Source: CAZKMM01 sp964553915 (GTDB lineage: Bacteria; RBG-13-61-14; DRUE01). From it: 15,865 nucleotides of DNA. Numbering within the stretch: the stretch's first letter is position 1; the number at the start of each line of letters is the position of its first letter. Of the stretch, positions 1 through 8,400 are shown in pieces. Made by a program: the position numbers and the translations under genes. The DNA lies in NCBI GenBank assembly GCA_964553915.1, contig CAZKMM010000054.1, forward strand, positions 1-15,865, written 5' to 3'. The notes beneath the pieces were generated by a model that saw only the letters and a list, made by a program, of their open reading frames with translations, was not told where the DNA came from and made no database searches.

Positions 1-1012
1 CCAGGGTCCGGGGAGAAAGCTCAGGTAATTCCAGTCCTTCCCGGGCACAGAGGTCCGTGGTCACCACTCCCCAGCCCCCGCCTAAGGTCATAATTCCCAC
101 TCGTTTTCCCTTAGGAAGAGGAAGCACCCCAAAACAACGGGCAAGGTCAATTAATTCTTCGGTGGTCCGTGCCTCTATAATTCCTGCCTGACGGGCCATT
201 GCCTGAAATACCCGATATGAGGTGGCAACCGCGCCAGAATGACTGGAAGCGGCTTTCTGTCCTGCTTCGGTCTGTCCTACCTTTAAAACGATAATCGGCT
301 TTTGCTTGCTTACCCAGCTGGCTATCTCATAAAAACGCTCTCCATAATCTATTCCTTCAAGGTATAAAAGAATGACCTTGGTGAGCGGGTCTTTTCCGAA
401 ATATTCCAGAGCAAAATCACAGGTAAGCTGTCCTTCATTACCAGAATTGATGAATCGGCTAATTCCCAGTCCGCCTCGCTCTGCCCAGCCCAGAACCTGC
501 ACCCCGAGATTTCCACTCTGGCTCAAAAAAGCTATACGACCCTCCGGAGGCACAACCGCGGCTCCCAGAGCATAAAGCCTGGTGGGAGGGGAACAGATGC
601 CCATTGTATTCGGTCCCACCATTAAAATCCCGGCTTCGCTGGCAATCTTCACTACCCGCTCCTCCAGTTTCCTTCCCTCTTCTCCGGTCTCAGAAAATCC
701 CGCGCTGATCACCACCGCACTTTTAATTCCCTTCTCTCTCGCCTCTTCCATCACCCCGGGAACCGCACTGGCAGGAACCGTGACAATCATTAAATCCACC
801 GGCTCCGGAAGCTCTGATACCGAGGGTATTGCCCGATAACCCTGAACATATTTTTCCTTCGGGTTTACCAGATAAAGTTTCTTTTTCCAGCCTCCAAGCA
901 CCAGATTCAAGGGTAAAATAAAACCCCATTTCCCGATCACATTGCTTGCTCCTACCACCGCAATAGAATCGGGGTTAAATAAATTTTCAAAGCGGTCAAT
1001 ACCTACCGGCAT
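1..1012 (-). CDS. ADP-forming acyl/acetyl-CoA synthetase, alpha region (3' end outside window)
   Basis: The frame is open to the window edge: 337 codons are visible, and the C-terminus lies beyond position 1. An N-terminal CoA-binding Rossmann domain carries VVGASNVIGKWG (residues 19-30). Succinyl-CoA-ligase-like domains follow, with GPNTMG (133-138), SQSGN (164-168) and SSHSGA (256-261); His258 is the expected phosphohistidine. A third subdomain starts near residue 303. In this family acetyl-CoA or another acyl-CoA is converted to the free acid while ADP is phosphorylated to ATP, which is the energy-conserving last step of fermentation in many archaea and some anaerobic bacteria. The missing part would show whether it is a separate alpha subunit, a fused alpha-beta enzyme, or a Pat-type protein acetyltransferase. 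The ATG at 1012 has a near-ideal ribosome site and lies 3 bases past the ROK kinase stop. Family sure; exact substrate unknown. Confidence 0.9.
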   Translation of the reverse strand, partial: MPVGIDRFENLFNPDSIAVVGASNVIGKWGFILPLNLVLGGWKKKLYLVNPKEKYVQGYRAIPSVSELPEPVDLMIVTVPASAVPGVMEEAREKGIKSAVVISAGFSETGEEGRKLEERVVKIASEAGILMVGPNTMGICSPPTRLYALGAAVVPPEGRIAFLSQSGNLGVQVLGWAERGGLGISRFINSGNEGQLTCDFALEYFGKDPLTKVILLYLEGIDYGERFYEIASWVSKQKPIIVLKVGQTEAGQKAASSHSGAVATSYRVFQAMARQAGIIEARTTEELIDLARCFGVLPLPKGKRVGIMTLGGGWGVVTTDLCAREGLELPELSPRTL

Positions 1013-1015
1013 CTC

Positions 1016-1025
1016 TCACCTCCTT
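1016..1025 (-). promoter_or_regulatory. Shine-Dalgarno site of the acyl-CoA synthetase gene, overlapping the ROK stop codon
   Basis: Read on the minus strand, AAGGAGGTGA lies 3 bases before the ATG at 1012. It contains the final AGG AGG TGA codons of the ROK gene. A ribosome terminating on the kinase therefore stands on the initiation site of the next gene, which implies translational coupling. Confidence 0.8.
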
Positions 1026-1978
1026 AATTCAAGCTCTGCCAAGCCCGCGGCTCCTAATGCTACCGCATCCCCCATCAAGCGAGATTTTACCACCTTTACC
1101 TTCTGAGCACTTAACTCCACCGCTCTTTGAGCAATAAAATCTTTAATTATCCTGACCAGCTCTGGATTGCCCTTTACCACTCCTCCCCCTAAAACCAGCA
1201 CTTCAGGATTAAGCAGACTGACCAGATTCGCACAGAGCACCCCTAAACTCATCACCGCATCATTCCAGATTTTTCTTGCCACCCGGTCACCCTGCTGTGA
1301 AGCCAGATAGATGGTGCGGGTATTGATTTTAGAAAGCTCTCCTCCCACCATCTTTTCCACCAGCGGACTTTTGCCCTGTTTTACCGCTTTTCTCATTCGG
1401 TTCTCCATCGGCACTCCGCCCGCATACACCTCATGACAGCCCCGATGCCCGCAGTCGCAGAGAAGCCCGTTTTCCCGAAAAATCATATGCCCCACCTCTC
1501 CAGCAGTGCCAGAAGCTCCTTCTACCAGCCTGCTGTTAACCACAATCCCTCCGCCAATCCCGGAGCCAACAAATACCGCTACCAGGTTCTCACAACCCTT
1601 GCCAGCACCATAAAGGAATTCCCCCCAGGCAGCCGCATTAACATCATTGGCTAGCCGGATTTTTATTCCCAGCCTCTTTTCAAATTTTTTCCCGAACTGG
1701 AGCCCGAACCATTTCAAATTGGGAGAATTATCAACATAACCGGTCTTGGGGTTAAGCTGACCCGCCAGCCCCACCCCCACCATTGGAAGCTGGTTTTTTT
1801 TTATTCTGTGCCTGGTAAGGATTTTTTCGATCTCCTGCCCGGCTCGTTCAATAATCGGCTCCACCGCTCCAAAGCTCTGGGTAGGAATTTGGGTTTTCTG
1901 CAGAATTTTTCCCTGAGAATTCAGGAGTAAAATTTTTGTTTTTGTAGCACCAATATCAATCCCCAGCCGATACTTCAT
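1016..1978 (-). CDS. ROK-family sugar kinase (glucokinase-like)
   Basis: Complete at 320 residues, the normal ROK kinase length. The N-terminal phosphate-binding motif DIGATKTK is at residues 8-15. The sequence NDVNAA (111-116) holds the presumed catalytic base Asp112, and a glycine-rich GSGIGGG follows at 138-144. The ROK signature is intact: EVGH (161-164), then CDCGHRGC with Cys174, Cys176 and Cys181, which together with His164 should bind structural zinc, and Glu183 after it. There is no N-terminal helix-turn-helix, so this is an enzyme rather than a NagC/XylR-type repressor. It would phosphorylate glucose or a related hexose or amino sugar with ATP in the cytoplasm. The start ATG overlaps the stop of the upstream DUF502 gene as ATGA, and a GAGGG sequence lies just upstream. 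Sugar specificity cannot be read from the sequence. Confidence 0.93.
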   Translation of the reverse strand: MKYRLGIDIGATKTKILLLNSQGKILQKTQIPTQSFGAVEPIIERAGQEIEKILTRHRIKKNQLPMVGVGLAGQLNPKTGYVDNSPNLKWFGLQFGKKFEKRLGIKIRLANDVNAAAWGEFLYGAGKGCENLVAVFVGSGIGGGIVVNSRLVEGASGTAGEVGHMIFRENGLLCDCGHRGCHEVYAGGVPMENRMRKAVKQGKSPLVEKMVGGELSKINTRTIYLASQQGDRVARKIWNDAVMSLGVLCANLVSLLNPEVLVLGGGVVKGNPELVRIIKDFIAQRAVELSAQKVKVVKSRLMGDAVALGAAGLAELELRR

Positions 1979-2685
1979 TCTTTTCCCTCGCTTAATTTCT
2001 TTTCTTCTCCCGGAACCGCGATACCTCCGGAAATAATGGTCTGGAAAGCTTCTTCCACGCTTAAATCCAGATTGCGCACCTGCTCCTCTGGAACCATCAG
2101 GAGAAATCCGCTGGTGGGATTAGGAGTGGTAGGAACAAAAATGTTGAGCATCTTTTTACCGGTTGCCTGATTGAAAAACTCTCCGCTCTCCCGACTGACA
2201 AACCCCAGAACCCAGCTATCCTGTTTGGGATATTCCACCAAAACCACCCGAGAAAAGCGTCGCTCCTTACCGGTTAAAATCCCGCTCATCAGCTGGCGGG
2301 TGGCTTTGTAAATTGCTCCTGCCAGAGGAATTCTTTCTAAAATGTTCTCACCCAGCTCAAGGGATTTTCTTACCAGATAGGTTCTTGCCAGAGCTCCTAC
2401 CACAAGAATAATAATCAGGACTAATACCAAGCCAAGGAGAAAATCCGTGGCATTCAGGCTGAATTCTAAAATCCGGTTCAGCCAGACAGGTTCTTCGGGT
2501 ATGCTCACTATTCGGTGAATCAAGCCGGGAATAATTCCAAAGCGGAGAAGGTCCGCAATCCAGCGCACCAGCCAGATAATCACCCAGACCGTCACTACCA
2601 CCGGAACCAAAGCCAGAAGTCCGGTAAGAAAATAGCTTTTAAATACAGACTTGATCTTAGACCACATCAGAAAAGAATTTAACAT
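1975..2685 (-). CDS. DUF502 family membrane protein
   Basis: Complete, 236 residues. Two hydrophobic segments are clear: about residues 18-44, beginning with the family-typical YFLTGLLALVPVVVTVWV, and about 82-105. The soluble C-terminal part carries the family hallmark FVPTTPNPTSG (183-193) followed by VPEEQV. DUF502 proteins are conserved, mostly bacterial, inner-membrane proteins of unknown biochemical role; related plant proteins (the COV/LCV family) affect vascular patterning. The ATG at 2685 is the furthest-upstream possible start, because an in-frame TGA lies shortly before it, but it has no convincing Shine-Dalgarno sequence. ATG 2667 (Met7) is an alternative, also without one. It is the first gene of a tightly coupled trio with the ROK kinase and acyl-CoA synthetase, and the neighbours do not reveal its function. 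Confidence 0.9.
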   Translation of the reverse strand: MLNSFLMWSKIKSVFKSYFLTGLLALVPVVVTVWVIIWLVRWIADLLRFGIIPGLIHRIVSIPEEPVWLNRILEFSLNATDFLLGLVLVLIIILVVGALARTYLVRKSLELGENILERIPLAGAIYKATRQLMSGILTGKERRFSRVVLVEYPKQDSWVLGFVSRESGEFFNQATGKKMLNIFVPTTPNPTSGFLLMVPEEQVRNLDLSVEEAFQTIISGGIAVPGEEKKLSEGKE

Positions 2686-2738
2686 TGTCTTGAGAGATGG
2701 TCAAACCTTTTCCAGAATTTAATTTATGGATAAAATTC

Positions 2739-2772
2739 AAAAAAATCAGGAAAAAGCCAGACTTCAGGCTTT
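2739..2772 (-). terminator. Probable intrinsic terminator of the HTH-GNAT-LysE unit
   Basis: On the minus strand AAAGCC (2772-2767) and GGCTTT (2758-2753) form a perfect 6-bp stem around an 8-base loop. Extra Ts follow directly, and a run of seven Ts lies at 2745-2739. The hairpin overlaps the LysE stop codon. The stem is short and the main T-run is displaced by a few bases, so termination may be partial. It separates the LysE group from the DUF502 group 78 bases downstream; I could not see a strong promoter for the latter. Confidence 0.55.
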
Positions 2773-3396
2773 AAACCTCCAGAATAAACTCACCCCGGCA
2801 TCGGTGATAAACCAGAGCCCAAAATAAAACATTGCCAATCCGCAGATGATAAAAACCGCCATCTGGAGCTTTCTTCCAAAAAACCTTCCGCCCTGAAAAC
2901 TTAACCAGCTCAAAAATTGATACCAGAAAAGGTCGCAAAACCAGTGAACCAGAGCAAAAAGCACCAAGCCTAAAAGCCCCCACTTCATCGCTGACAAAAC
3001 CAGCCTTGCCCCAACCGTCGCCCACCAGATGAGAAAATAAGGATTGCCCGCACTCAATAATATCCCGGCTAAAATACTTCCCATCTCCTTTTCCTTTACC
3101 TCGATCTCCACAGTCTTATAACGCTTGAGCATATCCAGTGCCATCCAGACTAAAACCCCGCCCCCGAGAATTCCAATTCCGAATTTCACCCAGAAAATCT
3201 GAAAAACCACGCCCAAGCCCAGATAAATCAGAACAATTAAAGGAAACTCTACAATCCCGTGTCCGAGCGAAACCATTGCCCCGGCAATCGGGGTTTTGCT
3301 CCCTTTGGCAATGGTCACCGCGGTAATCGGACCGGGCATCAACACCCCGCTCAAACTGATAAAAATCACGCTCACCAGAAATAAAACCAGGCTCAA
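2764..3396 (-). CDS. LysE/RhtB-family transporter
   Basis: 210 residues and strongly hydrophobic throughout, the size and pattern of the LysE superfamily (about six membrane segments). The family signature after the first segment is present (MPGPITAVTIA, residues 20-30), as are GHGIVE (45-50) and the mid-protein GNPYFLIWW (117-125). A charged loop (about 91-106) separates the two halves, as usual. Members export amino acids or related small polar metabolites using the proton or sodium gradient; the substrate here is unknown. The start is TTG at 3396: the upstream GNAT gene stops one base earlier, and GGAGG lies 7 bases before this TTG, whereas the first in-frame ATG is Met20 inside the conserved motif. 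It is translationally coupled to the GNAT gene. Confidence 0.88.
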   Translation of the reverse strand: MSLVLFLVSVIFISLSGVLMPGPITAVTIAKGSKTPIAGAMVSLGHGIVEFPLIVLIYLGLGVVFQIFWVKFGIGILGGGVLVWMALDMLKRYKTVEIEVKEKEMGSILAGILLSAGNPYFLIWWATVGARLVLSAMKWGLLGLVLFALVHWFCDLFWYQFLSWLSFQGGRFFGRKLQMAVFIICGLAMFYFGLWFITDAGVSLFWRFKA

Positions 3397-3397
3397 T

Positions 3398-4066
3398 TTA
3401 TCCCTCCAGCTTCAAGCCCAGATAAATCAGCTCCAAAGGCTCGGAAAGGATATGCTCATAACAGGTTAAAGCTCCCCGAAATAAATCCTTAAATCCCAGA
3501 TGATAATAAAGCCCGAGTGCCCTTTTATTCCTGCTGGTGGTTCCCAGATGCACTCCCGGAATTTTATGCTCCCGAAGATAATCAAGATATCTGAGCATTA
3601 AAGCCTTGCCTATTCCCCTTCCACGATATTCGGGCGGAGCAATATTGATATGAAGATGAGCTGGATACTCAGCTTTTATCCAGCCCATCGGAACCTTAAA
3701 CTCCCCTCTCCACCTGCTCCGAATCACCCGATAAACATACTGAAGATTTTTCCTTTTAAAGAAAAACCCCTCTCTCAAGCATTGCCGGAAAAGCCCGGGA
3801 TTTATCTTTTGATTAAAAATCTGCTCATAGCGGGAAGTATCAAGACATCCTAAAAGATACCCCACTACCCTGCCCTCCACCTCAGCTACAAAACAGCTTT
3901 CCGGCTCATAATCAAGATAATATCTACTCCAGAGGTCAGCAAAAATTTCTCTACCCAGAAAAAAAGCTTCAATTGGCTCGCCCATAAAACCGGTCTCACA
4001 ACAAATCCAGCGAATCGTCTCCCGCTCCTTCGGCTGATAGGAACGAATGATAAAAGACATCCCCAT
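3398..4066 (-). CDS. GNAT-family N-acetyltransferase
   Basis: 222 residues from the chosen start. The acetyl-CoA-binding motif A is clear: HLHINIAPPEYRGRGIGKALM, with the pyrophosphate loop RGRGIG at 148-153. Asn180 and Tyr187/188 lie in the usual C-terminal positions (NKRALGLYYHLGF). The mid-protein strand CFVAEVEGRVVGYLLG (58-73) is the typical first core strand pair. The PAHLHINI...GVHLGTTSRN...LGF pattern resembles GNATs related to the acetyltransferase-like domain of O-GlcNAcase, but I cannot name the substrate. I chose ATG 4066 because AAGGAG lies 5 bases upstream; an in-frame TTG at 4087 has no such site. It lies 24 bases downstream of the winged-helix gene and 1 base before the LysE start, so it may work with that transporter. 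Confidence 0.88.
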   Translation of the reverse strand: MGMSFIIRSYQPKERETIRWICCETGFMGEPIEAFFLGREIFADLWSRYYLDYEPESCFVAEVEGRVVGYLLGCLDTSRYEQIFNQKINPGLFRQCLREGFFFKRKNLQYVYRVIRSRWRGEFKVPMGWIKAEYPAHLHINIAPPEYRGRGIGKALMLRYLDYLREHKIPGVHLGTTSRNKRALGLYYHLGFKDLFRGALTCYEHILSEPLELIYLGLKLEG

Positions 4067-4090
4067 ATTTTCTCCTTCCCCAGCCAATTG

Positions 4091-4387
4091 TCAATCTGGA
4101 TTTTTCCAATCATCCCGAAGCAGATAAAGATTGGTTTGGCTATATTTTTTATCTGCCCGAATTTTGCTGAGCATCTGGTTTCTCTCCAGCTCCCTGAGGG
4201 CGCCTAAAATTGTGCTTCGGGATTTTATCCCGGATTTCCGCAGGAGTTCCCTGAGGCTTATCTCTGCCATCCGGGGATAAGGCTGGCTGTGGCTGAGCAA
4301 AATCACCCAAACCAGAAATGCGCCGGGACTGAGCCGAAATCTCTCCTGCTCAAAATAATCCTGAATCTCGGTCCATATTGATTTCAT
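4091..4387 (-). CDS. Small winged helix-turn-helix protein
   Basis: 98 residues. Residues about 44-75 (SLRELLRKSGIKSRSTILGALRELERNQML) read as a winged-helix DNA-binding domain: a helix, a turn, and a recognition helix beginning near SRSTI. A short basic wing (IRADKKYSQTNLYLL) follows. The N-terminal part (WTEIQDYFEQERFRLSPGAFLVWVILLSHSQ) resembles the N-terminal helix of replication-initiator-like or phage-type HTH_36 domains. There is no effector domain. It is first in the unit with the GNAT and LysE genes, so it is a candidate local regulator, probably binding the inverted repeat just upstream. The ATG at 4387 is preceded by GGGGGTGA. The specific family is not certain. Confidence 0.72.
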   Translation of the reverse strand: MKSIWTEIQDYFEQERFRLSPGAFLVWVILLSHSQPYPRMAEISLRELLRKSGIKSRSTILGALRELERNQMLSKIRADKKYSQTNLYLLRDDWKNPD

Positions 4388-4399
4388 TTTTTCACCCCC

Positions 4400-4415
4400 T
4401 TCATAATTATATGAA
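4400..4415 (-). promoter_or_regulatory. Candidate -10 box inside a 6-bp inverted repeat (possible operator)
   Basis: TTCATA-ATTA-TATGAA has perfect 6-base arms around 4 bases. On the minus strand it contains TATAAT (4411-4406), an exact -10 consensus, 18 bases before the winged-helix start codon. No good -35 box is found at 16-18 bases. A regulator dimer bound here would block the promoter, which would be simple autoregulation by the adjacent gene. The sequence is AT-rich, so chance remains possible. Confidence 0.4.
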
Positions 4416-4441
4416 ATTGTCGGGAAAACTTTTAGCAGGGC

Positions 4442-4469
4442 TGGATATTTTTTCCGGCAAAGCTAAAAT
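4442..4469 (+). promoter_or_regulatory. Weak candidate promoter of tlyA
   Basis: A -10-like TAAAAT (4464-4469) lies 9 bases before the tlyA ATG, with a poor -35 candidate TGGATA (4442-4447) 16 bases upstream. Transcription would start at about 4476-4479, essentially at the start codon. This agrees with the absence of any Shine-Dalgarno sequence and suggests a leaderless transcript. Confidence 0.3.
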
Positions 4470-4478
4470 ATTGTTTAG

Positions 4479-5213
4479 ATGAGCCAAAAAGTTCGTCTGG
4501 ACCAGCTTCTGGTAGAAAGGGGTTTGAGCTCCACCCGTTCCCAGGCTCAGGCTTTAATCCGGGCGGGAAAGGTCCTGGTGGAGGGAAAGCTGGTTTCCAA
4601 ACCCGGCACCCAGATACCAGCCCAGAGCAAAATTGAAATCAAGCCCGGTCCTAAATATGTCAGCCGGGGTGGGTTAAAACTGGAATCTGCCCTCAGGGAG
4701 TTAAAGGTGGAGGTAAGAGATAAAATCTGTCTGGATGTGGGTGCCTCTACCGGCGGATTTACTGACTGTCTCCTGCAGTTCGGAGCAAAAAAGGTCTATG
4801 CCCTGGATGTGGGAAAGGGACTTCTGGACTGGAAATTAAGAAATCACCCAAAGGTGGTGGTAATTGAGGGCTTTAATGCCCGCTACCTTTCGCCAAAAGT
4901 CCTACCAGAAAAAATCCAGCTGGCAACCATTGATGTTTCCTTTATCTCCCTGAGTAAAATCCTTCCCGCGGTAAAAACTGTGCTGGAAAAAGATGCCCAG
5001 GTGCTGGCTCTGGTCAAGCCCCAGTTTGAGCTGGAGCCCAGAATGGTAAAAAAAGGTGTGGTGCGAGACCCGGAAAAACAGCTTCTGGCAGTGAAGAAAA
5101 TAGAGGATTTTGCCCGTGAGCTTGGTTTTGAAATTCTGGGTAGATGCAGGAGCGGGCTTTTGGGACCCAAAGGCAATCAGGAGTATTTTCTCTGGCTCTG
5201 CCAGGGAATTTAA
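4479..5213 (+). CDS. tlyA: TlyA-family rRNA (cytidine-2'-O)-methyltransferase
   Basis: 244 residues, normal for the family. An N-terminal S4 RNA-binding domain (RLDQLLVERGLSSTRSQAQALIRAGKVLVEG, residues 6-36, extending to about 60) is joined by VSRGG (61-65) to an FtsJ/RrmJ-type methyltransferase. SAM motif I is LDVGASTGGFTD (85-96), with acidic Asp110 ending the next strand. The catalytic K-D-K-E tetrad can be assigned to Lys67, Asp152 (DVSFISL), Lys180 (LVKPQFE) and Glu235 (GNQEYF). Characterised TlyA proteins methylate ribose 2'-O positions of 16S and 23S rRNA and influence capreomycin sensitivity; many bacterial relatives are annotated as hemolysin A, which is misleading. The ATG at 4479 follows an in-frame TAG immediately, so no longer start exists. 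No Shine-Dalgarno sequence is seen. It is divergent from the winged-helix gene. Confidence 0.93.
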   Translation: MSQKVRLDQLLVERGLSSTRSQAQALIRAGKVLVEGKLVSKPGTQIPAQSKIEIKPGPKYVSRGGLKLESALRELKVEVRDKICLDVGASTGGFTDCLLQFGAKKVYALDVGKGLLDWKLRNHPKVVVIEGFNARYLSPKVLPEKIQLATIDVSFISLSKILPAVKTVLEKDAQVLALVKPQFELEPRMVKKGVVRDPEKQLLAVKKIEDFARELGFEILGRCRSGLLGPKGNQEYFLWLCQGI

Positions 5214-5455
5214 AATTTTTATCAAATTTAATTCTGAAAAATTTAAAATAATAAGCTGATGTTAAAAATTCTTTTAAAAATTAGGAAGTTATTTTAGATT
5301 CATAAAGAAAATTATGAAAATGAATCTTTTAAAAATTTCAAACCAATATTCCCAGATTTTGGGTAAAAAATTTTTTCGCCCCAATTTGTTGATTTTTTGG
5401 TTTACAAATATTTTAAGTTCTGCTATCATTTGGGAAATGACAGAGGGGGATTTTA
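5214..5455 (+). other. AT-rich intergenic spacer between tlyA and smc
   Basis: The 242 bases hold no credible ORF. They are far more AT-rich than the surrounding genes. A 13-base direct repeat (TCTTTTAAAAATT at 5270-5282 and 5325-5337) and a loose, imperfect inverted repeat around 5358-5385 (TTGGG...CCCCAA flanking A6T6) are visible. The smc promoter occupies the last 55 bases. No clear terminator for tlyA is present; the 5358-5385 element is the only candidate and its stem is interrupted. Confidence 0.5.
5401..5429 (+). promoter_or_regulatory. Sigma-70-type promoter of smc-ftsY
   Basis: TTTACA (5401-5406) and TATCAT (5424-5429) are separated by exactly 17 bases, and the -10 is extended by TG at 5421-5422. 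Predicted transcription start is about 5436. This leaves a 20-base leader with the ribosome site GAGGGGG (5443-5449) 6 bases before the smc ATG. Confidence 0.7.
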
Positions 5456-8400
5456 ATGTGGCTCAAAAGATTAGAACTCTGGGGCTTTAAGTCTTTTTAC
5501 GAAAAGACGGTTTTAGAATTTACACCCGGGATAAGTGCGATTGTTGGTCCCAATGGATGTGGCAAGAGTAATATAGTGGATGCGGTTCGCTGGGCAATGG
5601 GGGAGCAAGGGCTTCGCACCCTCCGGGCAAAGAACAGCGAGGATTTAATTTTTGCCGGAAGTGGAGAATTTCCCCCTTCCCAGACTGCGGAGGTGAGCCT
5701 GATATTTGATAATCAGGATGGAACCGCTCCCGGGCAGTTTCGCAACCTCACCGAGATTGAAATTACCCGAAGACTGCACCGAAGCGGGGAAAGTGAATAT
5801 TTAATCAATCGGGCACCCTGTCGGCTCAAGGACATTGTGGAATTTTTCCTGGGCACAGGCCTGGGCAAACAGGCTTATTCCATCATTGAGCAGGGAGAGA
5901 TCGAGCGGATTATTCAGGCAAAGCCCGGGGAAATTCGGGGCTTGATTGAGGAATCTGCGGGAATCAGCAAGTATCGGTTCCGCAGGGACGAAGCTCTGCG
6001 AAAAATAGAATTAACTGAACAGAATCTGGCTCGGGTGCGGGACATTTTGCTGGAGCTGAAAAGACAGCTTAATTCTTTGAGCAGACAGGCGAAAAAGGCA
6101 GAGCGGTATCAGCGCTATCGTTCTGAGCTACGGGATAAGGAGCTGGTGCTTTTTGCTTATCGGGCTGGAGAGGTCAAGAAGGCACTCAGCCAGCTGGAGC
6201 AAGAAAAAGAGCAGGCGGAAAGAGAAAAAGAGCAGTTAAGCTCTCGCAAGCTCCTTCTGGAAAGCGAGCTGGAGAAGGCTGGTTCTTCTGTGTTTTTGCT
6301 GGAGCAGGAACTGCAAAAGGCTTATGAGGCAAAGCTGGAGACAAAGTCCCGGATTAAACAGCTGGAGAGCGAGCTGGAGCTTTTATCCCGTCAGAAAGAA
6401 AATGAACAGCAGGCAGAAGCCAGAAGGCTTGAAGAGCTGTCAGAGCTTAATTCCATTCAGGCACAGCTGAGCCAGGAGTTTAAGAACAAGGAGGAGGAAA
6501 AGGACCAGGTAGAATTTGAGCTGGCGAGTTTATTAGCGGATTTAGAGGCGGGCGAAAAGGAGCTGGCTCAAAGGCAGAAAGAGTATCAGGAAGAGAAACA
6601 TCGGACCGACCGGCTCAGGGGAGAGCTGGAGCAAATTCAAAATCAACTGGTTCGGGCTGAGGAACGCCGGGAAGGGCTTTTTTCCCGAAAAAAAGAGCTG
6701 GAAAAACAGCTCCGGGAACTGGATGCCCGGATCTCTCAGGATACCCCCAGGCTTCAGGATTATCGTCAGCGCTCTTTTAATTTCAACCAGAGCCTGTATG
6801 AGTTGAAAAAGGCTTTTTCTGAGCTGGAAGCTCGCATCAGCCGGGTTCAGCAGGAAAGGGAGAAGCTGAACCAATCCTTTTCTGAGCAAAAAGGCAGGGT
6901 TGAGGAGCTTCGCGCTCGGTATCAGGAGGTTTTGGCTCGCCATCAAAGTCTGGCAGAGATGGTAGAGAAGCTGGAAGGATTTGAGCGGGGAGTAAAGTTT
7001 GTTCTGGAGCGTGCCCGCTCCCAGCCAGAGGAAAATGGAATTTATGGACTTCTGGCAGATATTATTGAGACCAGCCCGGAATATGAGCAGGCGGTAGAGG
7101 CGGTTCTGGGGGAGAGGATTCAGAGCATTCTGGTGGAGAGTCCGGAGCGAGCCTGTCAGGCGATTGAGTGGCTCCGGGAGGAATCCGCGGGCTGGGGAGC
7201 TTTTGTTCCTAAAAAATTAAAGGCAGGCGAGCCCGTAGCCATTCCAGAGCAGTTTCAGAAGATGGGGGCAAAACCCCTTCTGGAGGTGATTCAGGTTCGG
7301 GAGGGATTTGAAGAGGTGGCTCAAGCACTGCTCGGACCTGCCCTTCTGGTGGATGACCTGGATAAAGCCCTTCAGCTGTGGAGGCAGAACAATTTCCGGG
7401 GAGCATTTGTTACTCCAGAGGGTGTGGTTTTAGACCCGGTGGGAATTTTGAGCGGAGGAAAGCGGGACCAGAGCGGTATTCTTTCTAAAAAAAGGCAATT
7501 AAAGGAGCTGGAGAAAGAAAAGGAATCTTTAAGAACCCGTCTGCAAGATGCGGAGAAGGGATTATCTGAGACTCAATCCCGGCTTCTGCTCAAAGAAAAG
7601 GAGCTGGAGGAACTTTTAAACCGAAAGCATCGCCTGGAGCTGGAGGTTTTGAACCAGGAGAAGGATTTGAAACGAGCCAATGATGAGCTGAACCTTTTTT
7701 CTGAGGAACTGGAGGGCTTAAAGGAGGAAAAAGCCCGGCTCAATCAGGAGCTGGTGGAGCTGGAAAAAGAGCTGGAAGTTTATCAGGAGAAGTTGAGGGA
7801 AGATGAAGGGAAAGTGGAGAAGTTAAAAGAGGAGCTGGAGCAGGCAGAAAAGAGCGTTCAGGAAAAAGAGAGCGAGTTAAATCAGATTCAAATTCGGCTC
7901 AATCATCTTTCTCAGGAACGAGCACGCTTTCGGGAAAAACTTTTTGCTTTAGAGGAGAGCAGGCTGAGGATTAAGGAGCGAATTGATGAGAGCAAAAAGC
8001 GCTCAGGACTATTGGAGCAGGAGCTGGAGGAAGGGAAAAGCCGGCTGGAAGAATTTGATTCTCGCCTGGAGGAGCTTCGGGCGGAAATTTCTATGCTTAA
8101 TCAGAGCCTGGAGCAGGAAAATGAGCGGGAGTTAAATCTGGAGAGCGAAAGGAATCAACGGGCAGAGGAACTGGAGGGGCTGAAGCGCCAGGCAAAGGAG
8201 CTTGCTGGGAGGCTGGAGGAACTGGGGGAGAGGGTTAAGTCTCTGGAGCTGAAGATAGAAAAAAAGAGGCTGGAGCTGGAGAATCAGGCAAATTTTTTAG
8301 GGGAATTGTATGATTTGAATCTGGATGAGGTTTTAAGGGAATTTGAGCCTCGCACCCGGCAGGCGGATTTCAATCCAGAAGAATATTCCCTTCGGGTAGA

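Noticed and set aside
2686..2763. Promoter for the DUF502-ROK-synthetase group
   Set aside because: The 78 bases are AT-rich and contain TTGACC and TAAATT words, but no pair has correct spacing and orientation, so none is called.
4067..4087. Seven-codon N-terminal extension of the GNAT gene from TTG 4087
   Set aside because: The extension encodes the ribosome site itself (AAGGAG at 4077-4072). ATG 4066 is at ideal spacing, so translation begins there.
5358..5385. A6T6 inverted repeat considered as an intrinsic terminator for tlyA
   Set aside because: The GC part of the stem is short and interrupted, and the centre is self-complementary A/T with no proper loop or following T-run. Kept only as a remark in the spacer entry.
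5214..5455. AT-rich spacer considered as a replication origin
   Set aside because: No DnaA-box cluster was seen and the neighbours (tlyA, smc) are not dnaA/dnaN. AT-richness alone is not enough.
6542..6946. 134-codon minus-strand frame inside smc, and other antisense frames inside ftsY, tlyA, ROK and EF-G
   Set aside because: They lie antisense to well-supported genes, have no ribosome sites, and read as Leu/Ser/Pro-rich mirror images of the coding strand.
6100..8300. Many repeats of GAGCTGGAG-like words in smc, considered as a DNA repeat or motif array
   Set aside because: They follow the reading frame as Glu-Leu-Glu codons of the coiled coil and are explained by heptad structure and codon preference.
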